Source: Polydactylus sextarius (Eukaryota > Chordata > Actinopteri > Polynemidae). From it: a stretch of DNA of 64,000 bases. Numbering within the stretch: position 1 is the stretch's first letter; every line of letters starts with the position of its first letter. Positions 44,601 through 54,680 of this stretch are shown here, piece after piece. The position numbers were made by a program, and so were the translations under genes. The notes under the pieces were generated by a model, which worked only from the letters and a program-made list of their open reading frames with translations, did not search any database and was not told the origin of the DNA. Location of the stretch: positions 8,758,501 to 8,822,500 of the forward strand of contig CM028917.1 in assembly GCA_016801845.1 (NCBI GenBank), written 5' to 3'.

Positions 44601-47600
44601 TGCTGCAGTTGTAGTGCTGTTTAAACTGCCTGAGAAGGAATCGAGGGAGTTGAGTTGGCTGACGGCTGAGTTGAAGAAGGCCGGGGGGAGCTGTGGTGTC
44701 GGGGCAGGAAGGACCAAAGGAGCCAAGTGTGACTGAGTAGATGTCTGGGTAGGAACTGAGAATGCTGCCTGATCGTGGTTCTTGGAAAAACAGAGAAGGA
44801 AACATAAGTGAAATGGTGAAAGCTTCTGCAGTGTCACAAGATTTATTTCCATCCGGTGTTGCATTAATTTTTCACTAAGATCTTGTATTGATGATGGGTC
44901 AGACCACTGCACAGTCTTCTCCAGCACATCCTAAAGATTCTTAATGGGGTTAAGGTCTGGACTCTGTTGTGGCCGATTCATGTGAAAATAGAATGATCTG
45001 AAAAATGAAAAAGTCTCATGCTCCCTGAACCACTCTTTCATAATTTGAGCCCGATAAGTCCTGGTATTGTCATCTGGGAATATGCCCGTTGCCATCAGGG
45101 AAGAAAAAATAACTTAGTCATTCAGTATATTCAGGTAGTCAGCTGACCTCATTCTTTGGGCACATAATGTTGATGAACCCAGACCTGACCAACTGCAGCA
45201 ACCTCAGATCATAGCACTGACCCAACAGGCTTGTACAGTATCACTAGGCATGATGTGTATGTATATTATTTTCTTTCTCAATGGACACATTTCTAATTAA
45301 GAAGCAAACAAATGTATGTTATTAGTTTATTTTAAATTACCCACAAAGTTGAAAATGTCAAATATATATGGTAGCTTGGTAATTTCCCACTAAATTAATA
45401 TTTAACATTTCATATTTCAGCTACATTACATAATAATTGTAAACTATTCAATTTTCTGTGAAAAGACATGATGATGTTTTCTCATCTGTCTCATCTGCAC
45501 AATTTTCAGACATTTCAGGATTTGGCCATTCTTCATTGCTTTTCTTTATTTTTAGAATAGAAAATATTTTGTTTGTTCCACCAAGGGATAATTTATCTGT
45601 TTGACAGCAAAAAAAAAAAAAAAGAAAATTGAATAACAAAAAATAAAAATGTTAAGAGAAAACAAATTGTAGTTTATATAAATAGTTCGACATCATTTGG
45701 ATTCATTGGCCCGGCGGCGTCGAGTGAGCTGCCTGTATATATAAGTAGTTTATATAAAAAATTCATAAATCAATTAGAAAAAATAAATGAAAAACAGAAA
45801 AAGTCAAGGCGACCAATGTCAACACAGCACAGCTTTTCTTCATTTTTTTTTTTTTTTTTTACCTCAGTCAGCTCCTCTTCAAGCAGGCTGTCTAACTCAT
45901 CTCCCATCAGCTCTAAGTCCTCCAAAGAGTCCACACTGTCAGGCGCAGTGAAGACAACGGGCTGGTGACTGGGAGGTACGGAGGCAACAGTGGACTGAGG
46001 CATGCTGGGAAAACTGACTGAGAAGGCGCACAGGGGGGAATTAATTTAGATTTTGTGTGTAATTTATTGTTGAGCAAGTTTTGCAAGATTTTTGTAATGA
46101 AAACAAGTGTGGAGACATACACCAGTCAGCCTTTAAGGATAACACCACCTGCCTAATATAGTGTTTGTCGAAACATCGGCATGTGAGCAGCAGAATTTGT
46201 TTTCCAACATATTAAAGCAGATTCTCTTTAATTCAGATCTGAAGAATTTGGAGGCCAAATCAACACCTCAAGCTCTTTGTGACTTGTTTTTCTATTTAGA
46301 TGGGTGTGATGTGTTAAAAATAAAATAACATCCAAATAAATGGCAGGACCACCAAGGTCTTGTAGTATTGTAATAAGATAATCAACATTGTTCACTTCAT
46401 TTGTCAGTGGTTTTAACCTTGTGGCTGATCAGTGCAAAATGAATTCACACCTGGTGCAAGGATACTCAGAGGATTTATACCATTCCCTATATTAGCACCA
46501 GACACCTGGAGGTGAAAAAAGAAAGATCAAAATTAATATGACCGCCTGGGAAGAGGATCTGAGTAAAGGCACAAGGAGGATATGTTGCATAATCACACAT
46601 AATATGTGGCTGTGTGATACTAAATCATTGTCAGTGGAAAACTTTTCTCTCTTATTTCTTAAAGTGTGTCACTGAATGTTTATGATGACGTGGAACTTGC
46701 CTTGGCGGCCGTGTCAGTCTCATTCCCGTTTGTGACACCTCTCGTTATAAATGTGCTTTCCTGGAAAAGAGGAGATAAAGCAGACATGAGAAACAAAGCA
46801 AACAATATGGACGAATCAGCAACATGTCTGCACCAGAGTTAAGAGACCTGATGAGATGACAGCATATTCTGTGAGAAGATATGTAATATATGCATTTTTT
46901 CTGTACTACATATTTTTTTTAGTTGATATTTATCTAATATCCCTGGATGGTATTAGTCCTTTGTTTTGCTTATTAAGGTGCACATAGAGGTATTGAATTT
47001 ACTGGATGTGTCAAAATGGTATCCAAACTTAATATTCCAATATTCATACTCAGTTGACATCATGATCTAAACTGTGAACGTGGTCTGGTTCATACACACC
47101 TTTAAGTTGTACACCTGCATCGTATCTGAGCCAAAAAATACTTTACCATTACTGTTTTGGATTCTTCTGAGAATAAACTTTAATCGATCATTAACCAACC
47201 TTTGCACTGACATACGGTTTTCGATTTTTTAGACCCAGATGGATGGCCAGCTCCTGTGCCAAATCGTTCACATCTTTATCCTGTCAAGAGTGAACAAAAA
47301 AACAAATTAGTGCATCCAGTGCACAAGCAACAAGTCAGTGACATTCAAACATGCGTATCCCATTTACTATTCTTGGAAGTGATCCACAAAAGCAATTTAT
47401 CTCAGTTTGCTTAGATAAATTCATTCAAGCTTGTGTAACCACTGTTGAAAAGAGATTAATAATCATCTTTGGTGCTCAGAGTCAGGCTGATAATGTCCAT
47501 GCAAGTAAACACTGTGATGATTGTTTTGCCAAACTGATATTTCCAAGGTCAGCAATAAACCTAAGTTCAAATAATCTTATTTGTCTTGGACAGTGGTTCA

Positions 47601-49380
47601 GCTTGAACAATGTTTGCATACAGTTTGACTCAGTTTGACTGTGCATCTGTTTATTCTGATAGAGGAAAGGTACATGAACTCAGCAAAACCTCCACCAACT
47701 GAATTTAAAAATGTCTAATTTTTCAAACCAGAGCACAAAGCCTGATATTTAGCCTTCCCTTCAGACCTATTGGTATCTAATCTCCTGATTCACTCTGTCC
47801 TTTACCAGGCGATTAATAAGCAGACAGTCCGTGGTGCAGTTGTAGGCCTTCTTGAACTCCCCAAGCTCCTTCAAACAAAGTGCTTTCCTGTACAGGGCCC
47901 TGCGGCTTTCCTTACACAATTCAAGAGCACTGTCACAGTCCTTCACGCCTCGATGATAGTCCCCCTACGGAAAACATGACAGATGCTTCAAATGTGAAAG
48001 AGTTCAAACGAGGAACATGGAAAAGAAGTAAGTAAAGTATAAAAAGTATAAATAATGTACAAATACAATGAATGTATAGAGTTTAGACAGAACATCCACA
48101 GCGAAATTGGAGCGGTGTTTCTTTGGTATGCAGGGTTTTGGTATGATTTAGTGCCATCACATTCTTCCAGGGTCAGTAAATCAGATCAATCACTTGTAGT
48201 GTAGGAACATGTGTGAACAGCACAATTGATCACACATCATATTTATGAGCTTCACTCATCAGTTTAGTAATCAGCTTCTCATCAGCTTCAGTTCACTCAA
48301 AACTGATATTTGCTTTTAGGAACATCAGTTTAACTCCACTACAAACTCAGACATTTGACTTCTTCAACTTGAGTATATATTTTACTCAGCAACTAATGAT
48401 GTTTTTTGTTTTTAATACTTGTGTAAATGTTAAGAATCTAAGTTGACTGATTGTCAACATTAAGCCAGATTAACTGCCCTCAACTGCCTCAGTGGGGTTA
48501 TCACAATTTCAGTAAAATATTGGTGTAAGTATCTATGCATAGTATATAAATACATTATTTCCTAATCAGTAATTTGGGGCAACACACCCATAATAATTTG
48601 CCATAATGTCAGAAAATAGTAAAACATCCATTCAATATACAGCATCACTGATTACCTATTATTACATCTATTATTACATGATGATAAACAAATGACTGTG
48701 ATTAATCAATTTAAGTGTTGATGGTTATAACTGTAGTTAATTAAATAATAATTAGATAATAATAATTAAAGTAATATGAGGTTACTTAGAAGTGAGACCT
48801 AAAAGCAACACGTCAATCTCTGTCTCAAGGATGAACCATGATGAACCAAGACACTAACAGAATTAAGCTGCACTGGTCTCCAGAAACAAGTGGCGTAGCA
48901 ACCAAGGTCATAAAGATAAGACGGACTCGACATAACACAGAGGCCCCACAACTCAGGGAGAGATAGATTCCTTTGCGGATGTGTTACATGAAATATACAC
49001 AGTAACATAATTTATAGAGAAGCCACAAAAGGCAAATCCTCATTCACAACTTCTGTGCGACTTCATCGTTTAAGGCAGAGTTTCTACTGAATTTGGGGAA
49101 TTACAATGTTGACAAATCCTTCTGCTAAAGATGTTAAGGTCTGAAACTTCTGCCTTTCATCGCAGTGACTTTGTTCAGTCCAAACCCTAAATATAATCAG
49201 TATAACAAGATGTGGGTAAAAAAAATCTGAACATATTCATGTTATATTACAAGTTCTTTCCTTTTAGCATAAAAATGAGACTGACAGTTTATCAATAATC
49301 AGAATATTTTCTGCTAATTTTCCTGTTGATTTAACTACTCAACTAACTGACTAATCGGTGCAGCTCTATTGACCTGAAGC

Positions 49381-49418
<38 letters not shown>

Positions 49419-52166
49419 GAATATATGAACTTGCAATGTCAATGCTATGCACATGATGTTTTACAAGTGTAATTTTACATATTAGCATACTTTCATTTGC
49501 GAATTAGCTCTAAACACAAGGTAATGTCTGATATATACTAATTATATAATAATTATTAGTTATATCATATTAATATTATTATGTATATAATAATATATTT
49601 GTTTTGCGGATGTTTGATAAGTCAGGTGAGAACTATTTTTGTTGGATAATATATTTGCCCAGAAAAAACAATAGTATCGTCAGGACCATTTTATGCCACT
49701 GATATAATAACAGAATAATTATATAGTGTTAAATTAGAGCATCAGACTCCGCCTTAGAGATAAGGTGAGGAGCCCTGACATCTGGGAGGAGCTCGGAATA
49801 GAGCCACTGCTCTGCCACATTGAGGAGGCCAATTGAGGTGGCTACGGCATCTGATTAGGATTCCCCCTGGACGGCTCCCAGAGGAGGTATTCTAGGCATG
49901 CTCAACTGAGAGGAGACCCCGAGGAAGACCCAGGACACGCTGGAGAGACAAGGCTCAATGCTCAAGGCTGGCTTGGGAACACCTCAAGGCCCCAGGAGGA
50001 GTTAGTGGCCGGGGAGAGAAAAGTCTGGGTCTCACTCCTGAGGCTGCTGCCCCTGTGACCTGGACCCACCAGATAAAAAGGGGGAAGACGATACCGCCAC
50101 CACCACTGGCGCCAACATGTAATTACAATTTCAAGTTCTTTGTGTAACACCGACCATGGTGAACTAACTACTGGCATGTTACTGCATATTGAGGATAATA
50201 AAGTTGCAGGAGGCTCAAATATGACTCTTTTTTTAAATTATTATGGGCTAATCCTTTTATCTGGCTCCATGGCTCAGACCAGGTTTGAGTTCACAGAAGA
50301 ATTTGACCTAATTTACAACAGCATACGTTTCCCACACAGCTGTCTACTTCCTCACAAGTATCTACTGAAACTGCACAAACACTCACTGAAACTAAAAGGA
50401 CTAAAAATGTATCTCACCATACTGTGGTAGGCAGCGGCCCGGTTGACATATAAACTCTCTAGCAAAGCTGCAGGGATCTGGATGCCTTCTACCGTCGCAT
50501 AGTCTGAGACGTTCAGGCCTTCACTGAACTCTCTCACGGCCTCTTCCCACTCCTTGTCTCTGAACAAGGCGTTGCCCTCATCGAGCAGGTTGCACACTAA
50601 CTGGGTCAGGTAGTCCTGTGGGGAAGAGAAGACAGAAGGCAATGGCTTTATCCACATTTTATGAATGATTTTACATTCAGGACATGGTGACAGTCAGCAC
50701 GGGCAATAATCACAACGGAAAATCAGAGGTATTATTATTCCTGTATTAATTTCTCCCTAAGAAATATTGTGACTAACAGTCTACAGCTATTTAGCATGCT
50801 GGCATGTTAATAAACAAACACGAAGTATAGCAAGACTGATGGGAAAGTAACTGGTTTAGTAGGTATGAGGTCAAAAAACCATTAGTAAAATATCAACAGA
50901 GGCAGATCAACAAAGTTATTTGTATATATTACCTGGAAACAACAGGTCTGTACAAAAAAAAAGAAATGCTGGTACTAATTCATAAAATATGAATCCTATG
51001 GTGTGGACTTAACAGGACAATAAATGTTAGTAGAAATTCTTATGGCAACTCATCCACTGGTTGTTGATGGCAATATTCCAATTAATATGAAAGTGTTGGA
51101 TCAACTGACTAAACAAAACAAAATAAAAACTTGTCCTGACTTGTCTTTACTCTTATTTATTTCTGCAAAAAAAAGAATCAAACCAGAGTCTGTACAGGAG
51201 CTGAACCAAGAAAAAAACTGTTTCTATGATCACTAAAGCAATAAGTAAGTCTTTGTTTTTATAAATGAGGGTCTGGGATGGTTTATTAACCTGTTAGCCT
51301 GATTTAGGACATTATGACTAAAAGTAAAAGTTTAATTTAAAAGGTTGAAGTAACGTTTAAGGGTTCATTAAAGGCTCTCCATGCAGCTGCAACAGATATT
51401 AAGTCATACTACAAGGACACTATTGTGGCTTTGCAAATACAATATCTCATTTAGAAAAAAACAGATCTGCCTCTAACAGCTATCTTCCAAATTGACTGTC
51501 TCTAGAGAATCTATATCGTATTTGTGTTTGAGACTGATTTCTCGCTGTGACCAAGTGGAATCTAACAAACGTCCTGTGACATCTGGTTGGAGAACCAACA
51601 TCTACTTGATTTGAATGACTCAGTAAATAAAAGTCAAAATTGTGAAAGGATCATATGTGGTCAGAAGTGATGATTGCAGAGGCCATCATCTGTGTCGAAA
51701 GAAGTATTGTATTGAGATCAAACTAACAGAGCCAAGAAAGAACAAAATGATATGAGAGAGAGAAAGAGAGAGAGTGAGTACGTGACAAAGTGAAACCTGG
51801 GAGATCTGTGAGTTCAGCAACAATTTATGACTATGTGGTTGTTGATTATAAAATGCAACAAACCAAGACTGCAAAGAGGAAAAGACAGATGAGACAGACA
51901 TAACATTGTGTGTGTAATAACAGCTGGTACCTGGTAGCCATCAGGCTCTGCATAGGCCAGGGAAGACCTTGAAGAAAAGCAAAGAAAATTTGGCTCAGAA
52001 AGGCACTGACAAGGTTTCATTATCTAGAATATGAATCCTACTAGGGCAGGGTTGGTTTCACTTTCTGTCAGTTCCCTCCAATAAAAAAACAACAACCAAC
52101 AACTCACTGTATAAATGCCAGAGCTTTGTTTATCTCCGTCTTGCGTTTTTGTCTGACAAGGTCCAT
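38435..52166 (-). CDS. zc3h7b: Zinc finger CCCH-type containing 7B (ZC3H7B, RoXaN)
   Basis: Cytoplasmic RNA-binding protein with TPR, LD-motif and zinc-finger regions. Coding exons (minus): 52108-52166, 51931-51967, 50418-50615, 47806-47964, 47200-47280, 46701-46760, 46451-46505, 45863-46017, 44183-44780, 43916-43977, 43735-43828, 43464-43625, 42079-42293, 41254-41354, 40950-41131, 40377-40456, 39987-40147, 39700-39805, 39412-39520, 39027-39163, 38764-38933, 38435-38615; phases agree, 1053 aa (human about 980). Residues 33-151 are TPR-like (ALFRDKEWEEAVREFSEGL). An LD motif, ELDSLLEEEL, lies at 257-266; exon 9 adds more LDSLDDL units. CCCH fingers: C707/C715/C721/H725, C857/C866/C872/H876, C992/C999/C1005/H1009, plus an atypical one ending Tyr (CKYGEKCTFAY). 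A U1-type C2H2 finger is C942/C945/H958/H964. The intron after exon 6 is GC-AG. ZC3H7A is less likely by neighbourhood. Confidence 0.94.
41590..41641. repeat. (AT)n microsatellite in zc3h7b intron
   Basis: About 25 AT units with one interruption (ACTGTA), in the intron between coding exons 13 and 14, next to a transposon relic. Confidence 0.95.
41690..42005 (-). mobile_element. Decayed Tc1/mariner-like transposase fragment, zc3h7b intron 13
   Basis: Minus-strand translation gives a C-terminal Tc1-type transposase segment: FKAND.KLKKTRIPDC, then MDCPPQSPDL with YLWRHLKTEKE, an internal stop, and HKIDTMPAQEPAVELF. The NPIE-type block that normally holds the last catalytic acidic residue is replaced, and stops interrupt the frame, so it is a dead relic. 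Terminal inverted repeats were not found. It belongs to a different Tc1 lineage from the relic near 45000. Confidence 0.7.
44815..45260 (-). mobile_element. Decayed Tc1/mariner transposase 3' half, zc3h7b intron 8
   Basis: Minus-strand translation reads through PDG..., then MNRPQQSPDLNPIKNL, an in-frame TAG, DVLEKTVQWSDPSSIQDLSE and KLMQHRMEINLVTLQKL. This is the DDE-region C-terminus of a Tc1-like transposase common in fish. The conserved acidic residue of the NPIE block is Lys here and the following Trp is a stop, and frames shift upstream, so it is inactive. It ends only about 35-50 bp before the splice acceptor of coding exon 9. Inverted repeats were not recognised. Confidence 0.85.
49384..49414. 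repeat. (AC)n microsatellite in zc3h7b intron 3
   Basis: About 15 AC units. The remainder of the 47965-50417 intron, apart from the LINE tail at 49736-50115, shows nothing recognisable. Confidence 0.95.
49736..50115 (+). mobile_element. LINE (non-LTR retrotransposon) 3' fragment, antisense in zc3h7b intron 3
   Basis: Plus-strand translation gives RWLRHLIRIPPGRLPEEVF, a stop, then ERRPRGRPRTRWRDKAQCSR and LAWEHL. This is the characteristic C-terminal tail following reverse transcriptase in common vertebrate LINEs. Stops and frameshifts show decay, and only the last ~380 bp is present (5' truncation). It ends with a GATAAAAAGGGGGAAGACGA-type tail. Family assignment (RTE/Rex-like) is uncertain. 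Confidence 0.75.
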
Positions 52167-52630
52167 GACTGCTCACTGGAGAAGAAGATAAAGCACAAGT
52201 ATATTAGGATGTTGATGAAGTGTAACTGATGTACGCCCACTTCCTCCACGAGAAGATAACAAGAAACAAACACCTCTTTGTCACATCGCACAAAGACACT
52301 CACTGAACCTGTGTTAATGCTCATTTAGAGTTAAAACATCTAAATACATCGTACTTGCATGTTACTCTGCTTATAATAATGGCGCGACCACAACAAGTTC
52401 AAACACACCTACCTGATGAAGTGAGGAAGTTCATTGAACCGAAGCAATAAACCTCATCAGCGTGTCATGCTGGGTGTCAGGTGGAAATGGACATGGAGAT
52501 TTAAAATAATAATAAAGATAATTGAAGCTGCTGTGAGGTCGTGTAGGCGGCGAGAGGCAGTGAGGAGAGAGGAAACCTTGAAGTCTTCAGTTAAGTTTCG
52601 ATTTCCAGCAGCTTCAGTTCATCCTCGAGC
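52108..52630 (-). other. zc3h7b: zc3h7b 5'UTR exon and first coding exon junction
   Basis: A non-coding first exon ends at 52413 with donor CATCAG|GTAGGT. The second exon starts at 52175 after CTTCTCCAG, giving 9 nt of leader before the ATG at 52166. The upstream limit (about 52630) is inferred from the CRE at 52655-52662. Confidence 0.5.
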
Positions 52631-52654
52631 CAAATCTCAACTCTGGCCCTTTAA

Positions 52655-52662
52655 TGACGTCA
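52655..52662. promoter_or_regulatory. CRE/ATF palindrome TGACGTCA at zc3h7b promoter
   Basis: A perfect CRE lies about 240 bp upstream of the 5'UTR exon donor of zc3h7b, in the interval shared head-to-head with rangap1. Motif-level evidence only. Confidence 0.5.
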
Positions 52663-53558
52663 GCACGTTCAGGCCTGAGGGTAACGTGTCCTGAGCCACA
52701 CCCACAAGTTTATTACCACAAATTATTACCAGGTATACGTGAATACACCATCTAGGTAGATTAATCAATATGTTGTCCAAATAAATCAAATTAATTATTT
52801 AACAAAAATAAAAAAATTTTGACATTTTCAGACCCATTCGCAAAAACAATGGAAAGATCCAAATACCATTAAAACAAAATCCCGCAAAACACAACAAACT
52901 AAAACATAGACAACTTTGATTGGGGTGCATGCACCATGAACAGGTGAGTCTTTATTTATTCATATAAATCAGTTATTTAATGATTCATGTGAATGACTGT
53001 GATATTTTTTTCCACAACTGTATAATCAACTGTTGGGATACTGTTAATTTATGAGGTCATGGTATCATGGTACAAAATGTTTCAATAGTTCCTGGTTATT
53101 TCTCATTTATCAAACATCAGTTACCTTTTGGCTGGTGGTCCATGGGTTTGTTATTTACTGCTCTATTCTGACCTCTAGTGGCTTCTCTTCTGGTAATATT
53201 TAAATATAAATGTTTTCAATGTTTTACTACTATAAACCACACTTCAATCAAACAAAGAGTTAATAAATAGTAAATTAATAAATAAAAACTAAAGAGTTAC
53301 CCAGTGATATTTAGGCAAAACACTACCACAAAAATCCTCACACCTTGGTGTGGGATTATGTTCAATTTCTTATTTAGATAGTCGACATACAGCAGTTATA
53401 ACAACTTTATTGAAAATCTGAACCACGTCAGACTGAACTGAACCTAATTTGAGCCTTGATGAAAAAGGACAGTCTCCAGCTTCATAAATAAATACAATTA
53501 TTGATATTAATATAGTATTAATAAATGCAAACACCTGATCACAATTACAGGGTCTTTT

Positions 53559-53609
53559 TTTATTTATTTATTTATTTATTCATTCATTCATTCATTCATT
53601 CATTCATTT
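53559..53609. repeat. (TTTA)n(TTCA)n tetranucleotide repeat
   Basis: About five TTTA units followed by about seven TTCA units, a compound microsatellite where one tetranucleotide changes into another. Confidence 0.95.
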
Positions 53610-53617
53610 TTAAAGGA

Positions 53618-53651
53618 CATCCAGTCTATAGGATTTTCTACAGACTGGATG
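53618..53651. repeat. Short inverted repeat (14-bp arms, one mismatch)
   Basis: The arm CATCCAGTCTATAG (53618-53631) pairs with CTACAGACTGGATG (53638-53651) with a single mismatch around a 6-base loop. Origin unknown; it could be the end of a small inverted-repeat element. Confidence 0.8.
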
Positions 53652-53678
53652 CTGAAAATTTACAATTAGAAAACGTGA

Positions 53679-53730
53679 GTACCTGAACGCACCGTGGTAA
53701 AGTGTAGTAGTACGTGAACGCACCGTTGTA
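53679..53730. repeat. Two-copy 31-bp-spaced repeat near rangap1 promoter
   Basis: GTACCTGAACGCACCGTGGTA (53679-53699, 21 bp, read in two parts) recurs at 53710-53730 with two substitutions. It is followed by AACTACAAGTCCC, which resembles a ZNF143-type element. Confidence 0.75.
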
Positions 53731-54680
53731 GTCCAGTAGAACTACAAGTCCCTTGTCTCCAGGACGACGGTCGTCAAGTCGCGTCGTGTGCTGCTGGATT
53801 TGGTTTTGAACGTCGGGGTCGAGCGGGAGTGTGTACCTGCACTGGTTTTAATCGGCACGGCACTGTTGTGGTAATAGTGATATTAATTTTTATCGGTTGC
53901 ATATTCATATATAAATTAGAGTTTTTGGTTTAACATATTTAAACGAAGAACCGGAATGGTCCGATAAGGTTTAATGTGGAGGTAAACGGCGGTTTATAAT
54001 GACCGACCGGAGAGGCCGAGTACAACCACGCTCTGTGTCACGTTATGCTAGCTAGCTCATAGAAAGTGTCACGTCTGTTATATAACCTCCGGACGAGTGG
54101 TGTTAAATACTCAGAAACCATGTCGTATGTTAGTGAACCAGCAGGTTGTCAACAGCGCCGGCTCCACTGCGGCTACACCGTTATGGTGGTTGTAGGTGTA
54201 TTAGCATCATGTTAGAAGGACTCGGCTAATGCTAGCTGTCGGCTACTAAGGAGGGAAACCTCCCAAAACAACGCTCACTATCCAGGACCGTGATCGTGAA
54301 TGATTTTAATTAAAAACATCTATAAGTCTATAAGGCTATAAGTCATTGTGCCGCGCTATAGAGGAGCTCCAGGATATGTATATGTAACGAGATGTGTACG
54401 CTTATTAACTAGATATCTGCTGAAAATGTGGTTTAATTGTTGGTTTTTCAAGGCTTCAAGTTGTTTCTGTCCAGTTTAAAGGAGGACTGAGCTTTGAGCC
54501 TCGTATTTTATAAAATAACTCAATATTTTCTGTTATTCAGCCAGTGTTTTGGTTCATAAATAGTATTAACTGCTACCAACGGGTCAGATTAAATAAGTTT
54601 TGTCACAGAGCAAAACTGAACCAGGATTAATCAGAAGGCACAAATAAATGGTAACTTGTGTTTTTTCCTCAGGTGTCCCG

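Larger units (their letters stand above)
52663..54680. other. zc3h7b-rangap1 divergent interval
   Basis: No coding exon is seen. It contains a (TTTA)n/(TTCA)n repeat (53559-53609), an imperfect hairpin (53618-53651), a duplicated promoter element (53679-53730) and CpG-richer DNA around 53740-54260, probably the rangap1 promoter and 5'UTR. The rangap1 leader enters coding exon 1 through the acceptor CCTCAG at 54672; its upstream donor could not be fixed. Confidence 0.55.

Noticed and set aside
44142..44927. 261-codon minus-strand ORF starting MLEKTVQWSD
   Set aside because: Not one protein: the first part is a Tc1 transposase relic and intron sequence, and only 44183-44780 is zc3h7b exon 9.
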